In this document: piece after piece, positions 52,541 through 61,641 of the stretch | Layout of the letters: each line of letters begins with the position of its first letter | Numbering within the stretch: the first letter of the stretch is position 1 | DNA from: Bradyrhizobium mercantei | Lineage (GTDB): Bacteria > Pseudomonadota > Alphaproteobacteria > Rhizobiales > Xanthobacteraceae | NCBI RefSeq assembly: GCF_001982635.1 | Contig: NZ_MKFI01000001.1 | Span: 736,774 to 800,773 of the forward strand | Direction of reading: 5' to 3' | DNA: 64,000 bases | Program-made: the position numbers and the translations under genes | The notes under the pieces: generated by a model | Told to the model about the DNA's origin: nothing | The model's database searches: none | The model's input: the letters and a program-made list of their open reading frames with translations, nothing else

Positions 52541-53899
52541 ATGAACATCCAACCTTCATCAAGCAAATTCAGCAACCCAGAGGATGGCTCCGAGTTGCGG
52601 TACATGTCAGGCTTTCGCAATACTTTCGAAAGCGAGGCTCTCCCGGATGTCCTCCCGATCGGGCAGAACTCCCCCCAGAGGGTCAACTACGGGCTCTATG
52701 CGGAGCAGCTCTCCGGCTCTCCCTTCACGGCACCGCAAGCCACCAATCAACGTTCGTGGCTCTATCGGATCAGGCCTTCGGTCAGACATAGCGGCCGTTT
52801 CACGAAGATCGACAAACGACTAATCCGGACAGCTCCTCAAGCGCGCGATGAAAGCGAGCTTCCGATCGGGCAGTTGCGTTGGAAGCCCATGCCCATTCCG
52901 TCCGAAAAACTGACGTTTGTCGACGGCCTCCGTACGATGACGACCGCCGGCGATTCCGATACGCAAGTCGGAATGGCCGCCCACGTGGCGTTCGTTACCG
53001 CTTCGATGACAGACGAATATTTCTTCAACGCGGACGGCGAACTGCTCATCGTCGCCCAGGAAGGGAAACTCCGTTTCCGTACCGAATTCGGAATCATCGA
53101 CGTCGAGCCGGGCGAGATTTGCGTGATTCTGCGCGGAATGATCTTCGCCGTCGAGTTGCTGGACGGACCGGCTCGTGCCTTCGTCTGTGAAAACTACGGT
53201 GCGACCTTCACGTTGCCGGACCGCGGCCCGATCGGCGCTAACTGTCTCGCCAATCCCCGCGATTTCCGGACGCCGGTCGCCGCGTACGAGGACAAAGAAA
53301 CACCGTCGACGCTCATCGTCAAATGGGGCGGCGAACTGTACGCTACCAAAATCGATCAATCGCCTCTCGATGTCGTCGCGTGGCACGGGAACTACGCGCC
53401 CTACAAGTACGACCTGCGCCACTTTTCCCCTGTCGGAGCACTCCTTTTCGATCATCCGGATCCGTCGATTTTCACCGTCTTGACGGCCCCATCGGAAACC
53501 CCCGGCACGGCAAACGTCGACTTCGTGATCTTTCCCGAACGCTGGATGGTGGCGGAGAAGACCTTCCGCCCGCCGTGGTACCATCGCAACCTGATGTCCG
53601 AATTCATGGGTCTGATCTACGGGGTCTACGATGCGAAACCTGACGGTTTTCCGCCGGGCGCCATCTCGCTCCACAATCAGATGTTGCCTCATGGGCCGGA
53701 CAGCAAAGCCTTCGAACACGGCAGCAACGCTGAACTATCCCCGACCAAGTTGTCCGGCACTCTCGCGTTCATGTTCGAAACACGATTCCCGCAGCGTCTG
53801 ACGGGCTACGCCGCCACGTCCAAAGAAGTGGACGAAAACTATACCGACTGCTGGCGCGATCTGGGTAAGCGGTTCGATCCCACCCGCAAGCAGCCCTAG
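52541..53899 (+). CDS. hmgA: Homogentisate 1,2-dioxygenase
   Basis: 452 residues. Opens the ring of homogentisate to maleylacetoacetate with Fe(II). Iron ligands His348 and Glu354 ([11 protein letters not shown]) and His384 (LPHGPD) keep the spacing of the human enzyme (His335, Glu341, His371). The N-terminal [14 protein letters not shown] block is typical. ATG 52541 follows AGGAGG; an in-frame upstream codon would start inside the operator. Its product would need an isomerase before FahA, and the only isomerase-like gene in the window is broken. Confidence 0.97.
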   Translation: MNIQPSSSKFSNPEDGSELRYMSGFRNTFESEALPDVLPIGQNSPQRVNYGLYAEQLSGSPFTAPQATNQRSWLYRIRPSVRHSGRFTKIDKRLIRTAPQARDESELPIGQLRWKPMPIPSEKLTFVDGLRTMTTAGDSDTQVGMAAHVAFVTASMTDEYFFNADGELLIVAQEGKLRFRTEFGIIDVEPGEICVILRGMIFAVELLDGPARAFVCENYGATFTLPDRGPIGANCLANPRDFRTPVAAYEDKETPSTLIVKWGGELYATKIDQSPLDVVAWHGNYAPYKYDLRHFSPVGALLFDHPDPSIFTVLTAPSETPGTANVDFVIFPERWMVAEKTFRPPWYHRNLMSEFMGLIYGVYDAKPDGFPPGAISLHNQMLPHGPDSKAFEHGSNAELSPTKLSGTLAFMFETRFPQRLTGYAATSKEVDENYTDCWRDLGKRFDPTRKQP

Positions 53900-53912
53900 T
53901 GAATGGCTGCTG

Positions 53913-53953
53913 ACGGCCTTGCGGGCCCACTAGTTGGTTTCCCGTAAGGTCGT
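53913..53953 (+). terminator. Hairpin after hmgA
   Basis: ACGGCCTTGCGGG pairs with CCCGTAAGGTCGT (two G-U pairs) across a 15-base loop, 14 bp after the stop. There is no long T-run, so it may be a weak terminator. Confidence 0.5.
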
Positions 53954-54679
53954 CTGCATGCTCACGGAGCGCTCGCGCTCAATCGACGAGCCTCGTCGGC
54001 TCGACCTTTCCCCTCGATGACCATTCCGCAAGGACGATGATCTTATGTTGATTTGGGGTGTCTCAAGCAGCCGAATGACGCAGCTTCACCTTGGGCCTGC
54101 TCGCGGCCGCAGCTCGTTGACCCGCAGACGCATCCAAGATGTAAATCTATCGCATATATAAAATCGATTTTACTCATACGGATCGCCGCCGCAACATCCC
54201 TCCAAACGAAAAACTTAGGGATGGGATAGATGGCACCGCCTGAATTCGATGTTGCGCTCAACGGATGTGGACCGACTGGTCCCACGCCCGCATTATTCTT
54301 GGGCGAGCTCAAACATAGGGATCGCGATGATCAGAGCGTGACCGTCGCCATTCCGACTGCCCAAGTTGCCCCATATCGACGCCAAAACGGTTAGGCTCCT
54401 GACCTTGGCTTGCGACATAGACGCAGCGTCGCGATCCCTTCCCGATCGCTTCCTATCTGTGGTGGAACGCCAACGGGAAGCAGATCGCCGACAGCCGCAA
54501 GCTGCACGCGATCTTCCGACCGGCTTTCCGGCACACATCTCAATTCATCAACCGTACATCCAACTCGCAATGACTGCGGGACCCGGACATTGCCCAACGT
54601 CTTGGTCCAGCAAGTTGTAGCGCCTGTCGCTCAGCGAAGCTCCGCACGATCAACCAATGCTCGCGACGCTGATGACTTT
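53954..54679. other. Intergenic stretch with no supported gene
   Basis: About 725 bp between hmgA and the third P450. A patch around 54120-54180 is AT-rich. Frames around 54370-54740 look partly protein-like but overlap in several phases and show no family I know, so decayed coding DNA is possible. No RNA gene or repeat recognised. Confidence 0.4.
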
Positions 54680-54699
54680 CTTCCGTCCCGAGACGGAAG
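54680..54699 (+). promoter_or_regulatory. Perfect hairpin in the leader of the third P450
   Basis: CTTCCGTC-CCGA-GACGGAAG forms an 8-bp stem with a 4-base loop, 42 bp before ATG 54742. It could be an operator, a terminator remnant or a leader hairpin. Confidence 0.45.
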
Positions 54700-54741
54700 C
54701 GCCTGTTGCAGACCGTCACTGAAGGGAAAGGGACAACGAAG

Positions 54742-55917
54742 ATGCCGAAGAGTATTCCGGTTTCGGAAGCAGATATCTATAGCGACGAAACGCTCCTCAA
54801 TCCGTGGCCGATCTACCGCGCGATCCGCGATGCCGGACCTATAGTCTACCTGGACAAGCTCCAGATGTTCGTGGTTGCCCGCTTCAACGAGGCAAGAGAG
54901 GCGCTCGGAACAGCCTCAGTCTTTTCTTCGGCCCACGGCGTGATGATGAACCAGCCGATGAACGAAAGCACGAAAGGAATGCTGCTCTGCTCGGACGGCG
55001 CCGAGCACCAACAGATGCGCCGCGTTCTCATGAAGCCCTTGGTGCCGAGCGCGCTCCGCGACCTGAAGGACACAATCTCGATTGAGGCTGAGGCGCTCGT
55101 AGACCGCCTGGTGACCCGCGGCAATTTCGACGCTGCGACCGATCTCGCCCAGTATCTACCGGTGGCGATCGTATCGCACGCCGTGGGTCTGCCCGAGGAG
55201 GGTCGCGAAAAGATGCTCGAATGGGCAATCGCCGGGTTCAACTGTGCTGGCCCAATGAACCAGCGCACGATCAACTCCTTCGGTACGCTGAAGGGTTCGA
55301 TCGACTATGCGTTAGGTGAATGTGTACGAGGCAAACTGAAGCCAGGAAGCTGGGGAGAGATGCTGCTGGATGCGGCCGACCGTGGCGAGCTCCCGATCGA
55401 GAAAGCAAAGACAATGATGCTCGACTACATGGGGCCCTCACTCGACACCACCATCTTGGCAACGTCGAGTGCAATCTGGCTGTTCGCGCAGAACCCGGAT
55501 CAGTGGGATCTCGTCTGCCAAGATCCATCTCTGATTCCGAATGCTATCAACGAAGCAATACGGATTGAATCCCCGATACAGGGCTTTTCCCGCTATGCGC
55601 TCGCCGAGCATACATTCAATGATGCCGTCGTACCTGCGTCCTCTCGGGTCATTGTTCTCAACGGCTCTGCAAACCGGGACGAGCGTAAGTGGGACAGTCC
55701 CGAAACGTTTCATGTCCGGCGCAAAAATGCGTCCGAGCACGTCGGCTTTGGCTATGGCGAACACGTCTGCGCCGGAATGAACCTCGCCCGCCTCGAGATC
55801 ACGGCTCTGCTCACGTCCCTGGCCAAACGCGTTCGCCGGTTCGAACTTGGCAAAACAGAGCGACTGCTCAACAATACGCTGCGAGGCTTCAAGAACGTCG
55901 AGGTCACCGTTCACTAA
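54742..55917 (+). CDS. Cytochrome P450 (third)
   Basis: 391 residues. Heme Cys343 in FGYGEHVCAG, Glu271/Arg274 in EAIR, and an intact I-helix pair Asp235-Thr236 (GPSLDTT). Overall it resembles the CYP199/CYP-benzoate branch in layout but lacks the WRPPS carboxylate site of the enzyme at 33721. AAGGGAC precedes ATG 54742, which I prefer to an upstream in-frame codon at 54706. A decayed ferredoxin gene follows, so its own electron donor is probably lost; the intact ferredoxin at 34957 could replace it. Confidence 0.92.
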   Translation: MPKSIPVSEADIYSDETLLNPWPIYRAIRDAGPIVYLDKLQMFVVARFNEAREALGTASVFSSAHGVMMNQPMNESTKGMLLCSDGAEHQQMRRVLMKPLVPSALRDLKDTISIEAEALVDRLVTRGNFDAATDLAQYLPVAIVSHAVGLPEEGREKMLEWAIAGFNCAGPMNQRTINSFGTLKGSIDYALGECVRGKLKPGSWGEMLLDAADRGELPIEKAKTMMLDYMGPSLDTTILATSSAIWLFAQNPDQWDLVCQDPSLIPNAINEAIRIESPIQGFSRYALAEHTFNDAVVPASSRVIVLNGSANRDERKWDSPETFHVRRKNASEHVGFGYGEHVCAGMNLARLEITALLTSLAKRVRRFELGKTERLLNNTLRGFKNVEVTVH

Positions 55918-56158
55918 AGGAACCGATGTACATCCTGAGTGACGTTTCGTTCGAGCCGCGAATGAAAGACGCCAGATAGCATGGATGAGCGGAGAAAATT
56001 GCCGCACAACCAACGCGAAGCCGGGCCGGGTCGACCAGAGCGCCGTATGCGGACTGGCCGCCCGGTTCTTGCTCTTCAGTAGATAATTCCTGCAAAGTGG
56101 TCTCTAGCCGTATCATTTGTCGAAACAGCTCTCCACGTCACTCCCCGTTTGAGGGATC

Positions 56159-56436
56159 ATGCCAAAACGATATCTATCATGCCTGCGGGAGCGCGCTTGT
56201 CGAGATCCCCATCTCGGGGGTGATAGCGTTATACAAGCCGCCAAGGGCCGCCGCTCGCTTGCATCCGATGAATGACAAGGAGGAGGAAGTGCTAAAGTGC
56301 ATGTCGATGGAGACTGATCAAGATGGCCCCGGATCTGGAAAGCATCGTGATCCACGTTCCCGGGCAGGAAGCTCGTACAGAACAATTGGCTTCGACAGCC
56401 GTGCGGGCCAGGGACATGCTGAGCAACTCTCTCTGA
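56159..56436 (+). pseudogene. Decayed [2Fe-2S] ferredoxin gene behind the P450
   Basis: The segment keeps pieces of a P450-type ferredoxin in more than one frame. RLHPMNDKEEEVLKC matches the RLPVMNAVEDEMLDC part of the intact ferredoxin at 34957. In another frame IKMAPDLESIVIHVPGQEA matches its C-terminus IKLTPDLDGIVIHVPE. The MPK start at 56159 is also kept. The CxxxxxCxxC cluster region is not recognisable and frameshifts separate the pieces, so no working protein is made. Confidence 0.75.
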
Positions 56437-56637
56437 GAGATGGGCAAGGCAGGCCGCTGTCCAGCGTGTGCACCGTCGTCAGACACTTCCTTACTTGTCG
56501 GTTCGCGCCAGGGCTTCCCAGCCGCTTGGCGTCCGCCTCCTCAACCTGCTCCCCTTCTGCGCCACAAATGCACTTCCGTGGCGCTAGGCGACGCGATCGC
56601 GCAGCCTAACGCTGCTCCCCCACTGCTGCATAAGTTG

Positions 56638-57018
56638 TCATTTTATGGTTTTCAGATAGTCAACGACGTCCTTTGCGTCGAGAGGATTTTGATAACCCGG
56701 GAAGGCCATCAACGTCCCTGGGACTTCCGCTTGGGGATCACGAATGAAAGCGCTCAACGTCGTCTCATCCCAAATCACACCACTCGTCTTCATCGCTTCC
56801 GAATATTGAAAGCCTGGAAGTGATCCTGCCTTTCGACCCAGCACCTTCCGTAAGTCTGGGCCCAAGCCATCTCCCAGCAAGACCTGGTGGCAAGCAGCAC
56901 ATGTCTGAAACAACGCCTCACCGTGTTTGGTGTCGGCCGTAGCAACATCTCCCAAACAAGCAAACATTACAAACATGGTTGCGTGGCAAAAGGCTGCCCG
57001 CCGAGCTTTCGAAGTCAC
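56638..57018 (-). CDS. Class I c-type cytochrome (periplasmic)
   Basis: 126 residues with an N-terminal signal peptide (cleaved near ATA-DTK), heme site Cys40-Ala-Ala-Cys43-His44 and axial Met104 (GTLMAFPG). It follows the FAD oxidoreductase by 55 bp on the same strand. It is probably its electron acceptor, as cytochrome subunits are for p-cresol methylhydroxylase-type flavoproteins. Confidence 0.9.
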   Translation of the reverse strand: MTSKARRAAFCHATMFVMFACLGDVATADTKHGEALFQTCAACHQVLLGDGLGPDLRKVLGRKAGSLPGFQYSEAMKTSGVIWDETTLSAFIRDPQAEVPGTLMAFPGYQNPLDAKDVVDYLKTIK

Positions 57019-57073
57019 GCCACTTCCTTTCCGTTCCTTGGCTATTGACTGATCGCGTAGTGCGCCGCCAGAT

Positions 57074-58492
57074 TCACTTCAAAAATGATGCAAATCGCCG
57101 ATCCGGATCGTATTTGGCTCGTAAGGCCTCCAACCGCGCGGATACTTCCTGTGAAAGATAGGGCAACTTGTTGACGGGCATATTCTCGTCATTCATCTGC
57201 GCACCAGTGGCTATGGGTGTCATCTTCTTGATCATCCTCTCCAGCCAAGCAGCACAGCGTTCATCATCCGCGGGATCATAACTAACACCCATAGCCGAGA
57301 AATAGTGCTGACCCGAGATCGAATAAGCCATGTCCTTGACCTTTCCGATGGGCTTCCAGCGACCTATTGCGAAGTTGCAGTAGGGTGTCGGCGGTGATGC
57401 CATCTCCTCGCGCAAGAGCGAGACCATCTTTGCCAGACTGGCATTAGAGTATGCACCATCGACTGTGAATCGCCCGCCAGTCGGAACGATGAAAGCATCC
57501 TCTGCTTCGCTTTTGGCGGGGATGATCGCTGGCGCATCCACGGTCTTCACCATCGCTTTGTTAGCGATTGGGCAGGCGCTCATGATCGCCGACGCCGCGT
57601 TCGCTTCGTCTTGAGATGAAGCGAACGAAACAACGATGACTGCAAACACCGGCTTGCCGTCTTTGCCGATGACGTATGCGACGACAGGCTCCATAAATGC
57701 CGGAAATCGCGTACTATCGACCCACGCCGCGGCGTCGTCAGCAACATCTAATGGGAATACGTACTGATTTAGCCTTACGTAAGTAGGCTGCGGGTGTATG
57801 TCCAGGTAATAGCGGACAGCGACTCCGAAGAAGCCGGGGCCTGCGCCACGCGCGGCCCACAGAAATTCGCTATTTTGCTTTTCGTCCGCGTGAATCAATT
57901 CGCCATCTGCGGTAACCACATCAAGCCCCCTAAGGTTCTCACACCCTAGTCCCAGAACAGCGCTGTTCCAGCCATGTCCGCCGCACAAGACGAATCCCCC
58001 CAACCCAACGTCGAAGCCATGTGCGACAGGAAACATCAGGCCGTGCTTCTCGCGAAGCACATTATTGAATGGTCCGCATTTCCACCCCGGACTCACCGAA
58101 GCAACGCGGGCCTCAGCATCGACTGAGAGCTCCTTCATCCGAGCCAGGTTGATTTGAACCGCATTGTCCCGAGTATGTGAGCCTGTGAAGCTATGGCCGC
58201 CCGAGCGCGTGGTGACTTGCCATCCGCGTGACTTGGCCATTTTCACAGCAGCAATCACGTCTCTTTCATTCTCAGGAAGAACGATAGCGGTAGGGAAGCG
58301 ATTTGGCTTACGTGCATTCCAGGTTGCGGCTTGACGTAGGGGTTCATATTCAGTGTCACCCCTGAGAAAGATCTTGCCAGTCAACTCACTTGAGTCTGAA
58401 GCCGATGATTTCAATGACGACTGCGCTGCTGCGGTGCGCAATTGGGCCGCACTGACTAACGCGAAACTGAGCAATGAGCGTCTAGTAACCAC
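57074..58492 (-). CDS. FAD-binding PCMH-type oxidoreductase (berberine bridge enzyme-like), exported
   Basis: 472 residues. GTG 58492 is chosen because GGGGAGG lies 6 bp upstream and the protein then begins with a twin-arginine-like signal (TRRSLLSFAL). The FAD domain shows RSGGHSFTGSH, whose His is the usual covalent flavin link, and GGFVLCGGHGWNSAVLGLGCENL with a candidate second (Cys) link. The C-terminus has the BBE motif (YDPDRRF). With the cytochrome c it could form a periplasmic dehydrogenase for a phenolic or sugar substrate. Confidence 0.88.
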   Translation of the reverse strand: MVTRRSLLSFALVSAAQLRTAAAQSSLKSSASDSSELTGKIFLRGDTEYEPLRQAATWNARKPNRFPTAIVLPENERDVIAAVKMAKSRGWQVTTRSGGHSFTGSHTRDNAVQINLARMKELSVDAEARVASVSPGWKCGPFNNVLREKHGLMFPVAHGFDVGLGGFVLCGGHGWNSAVLGLGCENLRGLDVVTADGELIHADEKQNSEFLWAARGAGPGFFGVAVRYYLDIHPQPTYVRLNQYVFPLDVADDAAAWVDSTRFPAFMEPVVAYVIGKDGKPVFAVIVVSFASSQDEANAASAIMSACPIANKAMVKTVDAPAIIPAKSEAEDAFIVPTGGRFTVDGAYSNASLAKMVSLLREEMASPPTPYCNFAIGRWKPIGKVKDMAYSISGQHYFSAMGVSYDPADDERCAAWLERMIKKMTPIATGAQMNDENMPVNKLPYLSQEVSARLEALRAKYDPDRRFASFLK

Positions 58493-59133
58493 GATAGACC
58501 TCCCCCACGACATATTTTTGTAGGACTTCGGCTTGTGCCCGAACCGATAGGCCGGTGCTGCGGTTGCCATTTCGTTGGTCGGCAACTCACCAAGCAGAAG
58601 ACTTGATCGAATCTATACTGTGGCGCCGTGAAGTAAGTAAAATCGATTATGATAATCCCTGGCATTCGGATTATCGATCGTCGCGCAAAGCTTGACTCCT
58701 TCTAGCGCCCTTGGCGCCCGACTTTGATGACGCAGCGACTTCGGGATCGAAGTCGCGCTCCGCGAGCTTACGATCGAGCGCCGCAATACGCGGATTCCGC
58801 TGCGGCGCCCCCAAATTGCAACGCCTCCCCGCGATATTCGAGAATGATCATTTTGTCAGCAACGAGTATTGCTGCCCGCATGCCCCAATGCGTCGTGTTC
58901 GTTGCCCGCGACAAACACCTCGGCTCCGAATGTGGTATTCGGCCTCAAGGATAGCTTGATCCGTGAGTTCGTACTCCAGCCAAAACCGACCCCACTCCGG
59001 ACGGTCACGCGATCGAAAGCACTATTTCCATCTGAATTATGAATTCGACTTCACGACCTCGGCGGCAAAGGCGGATGCGGCCTAACGGAAACTTGCTCCG
59101 CGGCCGAATGCTCAAGGATGGAGGCTCGGAAAC
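58493..59133. other. Gene-poor stretch with possible coding remnants
   Basis: About 640 bp between the FAD oxidoreductase and a LysR gene. On the minus strand short phases look protein-like (RDRPEWGRFWLEYELTD, MIILEYRGEALQFG, RIAALDRKLAERDFDPEV) but sit in different frames with stops between them. A frameshifted, unrecognised remnant is the best description. No RNA or repeat seen. Confidence 0.35.
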
Positions 59134-60036
59134 TCAGGCGGCGCTCGCTCTTGCCACTTCGGCGAGTAGATTCCGCGCCCATTTGTGCAACCCTGATCGC
59201 GCCGTTCTTGCGCTCCAGTACATGTCGATGCTGATCGGCACTTTGAACGGAAGGGGCTGGACACGCAGCCCGCCTCGAAATGTCCGAGCCAATTGGTGCG
59301 GGATGGAAGCGATCAGAGTACTGCCGGGGATTATACGCTCGAGGCAATCGTGAGTTGGCAGAGTGACGGCCGGCTGTAGTTCGACCCCTTTGGCTTTCAG
59401 CGCCTCTATGTATAGAGGTCGCCATTCTCCATTGTACGTGACAAAGACATGCTCGGCTTTGCAATAGGCCGAAAGAGACATTCGTCGCCGGGTAAGCGGG
59501 TTGCTCGGGTCCATGACGCACACATATTCATCGGTAAGGATGTGTCTTCGAAAGTGGTCCTCGCCGACGATGCCGATCGGACCGATGACGATATCGCACA
59601 AGTTCTGTCTGAGTTGTGCTTCCCCATGTCCCGCCGCCTCGAGGAGCACTAGCTTCACCTTCGGAGCCGCGGCACGGAGCTGCGCCATGAACCGGGGCAT
59701 CATCGTCTGTCGCTCGTGATGGTTACAGGAGATCGTTACCGAGCCGGCGGCGATGGTTGGCTCGAATTCAACGGGAGATGCAAGGCCCTCGAACTCCGCG
59801 ATCATTCCCCTCGCCCATTGCACCAAGCCGTCGCAACGTTGAGTGGGCGTGACGCCGTTTCCCTGACGCACGAAGAGCGGATCCTGGAAGGCCTTTCGCA
59901 ATCGCTCGATCGTATAACTAATCGTCGATTGGTTAACCTCCAGGCGATCCGCCGCAGCCGAAAACGATTCGAGATCGTACACTACGACTAATATTCGCAG
60001 GGCGCGGACGTCGATGGGGTCAAGGGGCGAATTCAT
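59134..60036 (-). CDS. LysR-family transcriptional regulator (NodD/LinR-like branch)
   Basis: 300 residues from ATG 60036 (a GTG at 60051 is also possible). The helix-turn-helix is SFSAAADRLEVNQSTISYTIERLRKAFQDPLFVRQGNG, in outline the NodD-type DPLFVR pattern. It is divergent from the decayed P450 copy; a GATA-N5-TATC site stands between and recurs before the intact P450 at 24073. It may therefore control that P450 in trans, a link that the pseudogene copy makes visible. Confidence 0.88.
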   Translation of the reverse strand: MNSPLDPIDVRALRILVVVYDLESFSAAADRLEVNQSTISYTIERLRKAFQDPLFVRQGNGVTPTQRCDGLVQWARGMIAEFEGLASPVEFEPTIAAGSVTISCNHHERQTMMPRFMAQLRAAAPKVKLVLLEAAGHGEAQLRQNLCDIVIGPIGIVGEDHFRRHILTDEYVCVMDPSNPLTRRRMSLSAYCKAEHVFVTYNGEWRPLYIEALKAKGVELQPAVTLPTHDCLERIIPGSTLIASIPHQLARTFRGGLRVQPLPFKVPISIDMYWSARTARSGLHKWARNLLAEVARASAA

Positions 60037-60096
60037 GGCAACGGTGCTCACACATGGGATTGCCGCGCAAATTTAGGTGAAGTCATGCGATACTCC

Positions 60097-60109
60097 GATA
60101 GAGAATATC
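60097..60109 (+). promoter_or_regulatory. Candidate LysR-type site in copy B
   Basis: GATA-GAGAA-TATC, the counterpart of the site at 23988. It lies 61 bp from the LysR start at 60036, the normal distance for a site shared by a LysR gene and its divergent target. Confidence 0.5.
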
Positions 60110-60181
60110 TAGTCCATCCAATTGTGCTGTCGACCTGCCTACAATAACCTTCACCAAACGCAATCATCGAGGGAGGAGAAG

Positions 60182-60490
60182 GTAGCGAGCACCGTACCCA
60201 CACTCAACAACATCGCACACGATCTGCTCGAGGATCCGGATTCCAACTTCAATGTGTCCGAGACATCGCGCCGGCAAGTCTTCATTAAGGCGGCGAACCT
60301 GATCTTGGTGCCCCGCTTCGAGGATATTGCAAGGGTCGAACGCGCCCCCCTCAGCCATTCCGATAATCCCCTACGCTGATCCAACAGACCATCGCTCGAC
60401 GTTCACGCGCAAGGACGTCGCTGAGCACGCCGCGGGGCGCAAGGAAAGCCGCTTAGATCGTTCGCGGCCGAACACGACACATGCCAGGAT
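60182..60490 (+). pseudogene. Decayed 5' part of a P450 gene
   Basis: The start GTG of the homologous P450 (24073) has become GTA at 60182. Downstream the frame keeps LLEDPDSNF, VFIKAANLILVPRFEDIARVER and then meets a stop after SDNPLR; further homology (FTRKDVAEHAAGRK) is in another frame. Only about the first 110 codons are represented. The conserved heme and I-helix parts are absent. Confidence 0.82.
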
Positions 60491-61423
60491 ATGGCCAACA
60501 TTGTTCAATCAGCCAGTATCGGCTTACATCACCTAAGGTCGGCAGTTGCTGCTGCCGATTGCGGAAGTTTTCGCCAAGCCGCTGAACTTCTGGCCGTTCG
60601 TCATTCCGTGTTAAGCCGCTCCATCAAGCAATTTGAACACCTGCTGGGGGTGGCTTTGTTTGAGCGCTCCACCGGCGGGGTTGCGCCGACTGCTGCTGGG
60701 CGACGCATCCTGCGGCTCTCACGAATGATCCTCGAGCAAGTCGATACTTTGGTCGTAATGGGACGGACGAGCGGCCGCGGCGAGGAGGGCCGTCTCGCTG
60801 CTGGCTTTTGCACGTCAATGTCAGCTGGGAACTTGCGCGCCAGTTTGATGGACTTCAAGAAACGGTTTCCGCAAGTCGAATTGGCAACAGTGGAACGCTC
60901 TCGTATTCGCCTTGTCAGCGCTCTTCGTAGCGGGGCGCTCGACGTAGTCATCACTCCCGGACGCTTGTTATCAGATGACTGCCGGAACCTTCTGCTCTGG
61001 AGTGAGCGCGTTATGATTTCAATACCTGAAGATCACATATTGGCAGCGCGCGAAACTGTCTTCTGGACGGACCTTCGCAACGAGACTGTCCTCCTAAGCC
61101 AATACGACCCCGGCCGCGAACTGGAGGACCTTTTGACATCGAAGCTCGCGCTTCCTGAGGACCGTCCAAAGATCGAGCGACATGACGTCAGTCGAGGCAT
61201 TATCAAGAGTCTGGTCAGTATGGGCATGGGAGCCGGTCTCGCCATGGAATCAGACGTCGGAGCGAGCTTTGCTGGGCTAGTCTACCGAGAACTACGAGAC
61301 GGAACTGGGCCAAGCCGAATAGACTTCTACGCTCATTGGAGAGTTGACAACGAGAACCCGGTGCTACTCAATTTTTTGGACTTGTTGACTGAACGCTACC
61401 CGACACTCACGTCGCGCGACTGA
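60491..61423 (+). CDS. LysR-family regulator next to the trb conjugation module
   Basis: 310 residues. The helix-turn-helix is SFRQAAELLAVRHSVLSRSIKQFEHLLG, with the wing FERSTGGVAPTAAG. LysR genes of this type lie tail to tail with the DUF2274-trbI end of the trb operon in many alphaproteobacterial conjugative elements. Here its last 28 bp overlap the DUF2274 gene on the other strand. Its start lies at the edge of the duplicated P450 segment. It may regulate transfer genes. Confidence 0.88.
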   Translation: MANIVQSASIGLHHLRSAVAAADCGSFRQAAELLAVRHSVLSRSIKQFEHLLGVALFERSTGGVAPTAAGRRILRLSRMILEQVDTLVVMGRTSGRGEEGRLAAGFCTSMSAGNLRASLMDFKKRFPQVELATVERSRIRLVSALRSGALDVVITPGRLLSDDCRNLLLWSERVMISIPEDHILAARETVFWTDLRNETVLLSQYDPGRELEDLLTSKLALPEDRPKIERHDVSRGIIKSLVSMGMGAGLAMESDVGASFAGLVYRELRDGTGPSRIDFYAHWRVDNENPVLLNFLDLLTERYPTLTSRD

Positions 61424-61635
61424 GATGGACGTCTCAGCTTCGCGAATCCGCGGTCGGTGGCCATGAAGCGCGCCAGCATCGGCGCGATCAGTTTGGGTGG
61501 ATCAACGGGCTGACCGGTCTCATGTGCCAATGCCTCTGCGTAGGCAAGGAGGTCGCGATGGACAGTTGCGGGTAGTTCGGCAGTGACTCTGACGGGCTTA
61601 TCGCTGGGGATACCTGAGATTCTGAGTTTTGCCAC
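61396..61635 (-). CDS. DUF2274 protein of the trb module
   Basis: 79 residues (LRISGIPSDKPVRVTAELPA, then LIAPMLARFMATDRGFAK). DUF2274 proteins are encoded directly after trbI in conjugative elements; their function is unknown, although the beta-strand then two-helix pattern resembles small DNA-binding or antitoxin-like folds. It starts 6 bp after the trbI stop. Confidence 0.87.
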   Translation of the reverse strand: MAKLRISGIPSDKPVRVTAELPATVHRDLLAYAEALAHETGQPVDPPKLIAPMLARFMATDRGFAKLRRPSQSRDVSVG

Positions 61636-61641
61636 TGGGCG

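Larger units (their letters stand above)
60075..60490 (+). repeat. Duplicated promoter and P450 5' segment, copy B (decayed)
   Basis: Similar to 23965-24400 in the same direction. The promoter side is well kept while the coding part has small insertions, deletions and stops. The similarity fades just before the LysR gene at 60491. Confidence 0.8.

Noticed and set aside
54043..54312. A minus-strand open frame in the hmgA-P450 gap
   Set aside because: No ribosome site, no family pattern and high Ser/Gly/Pro content typical of chance frames.
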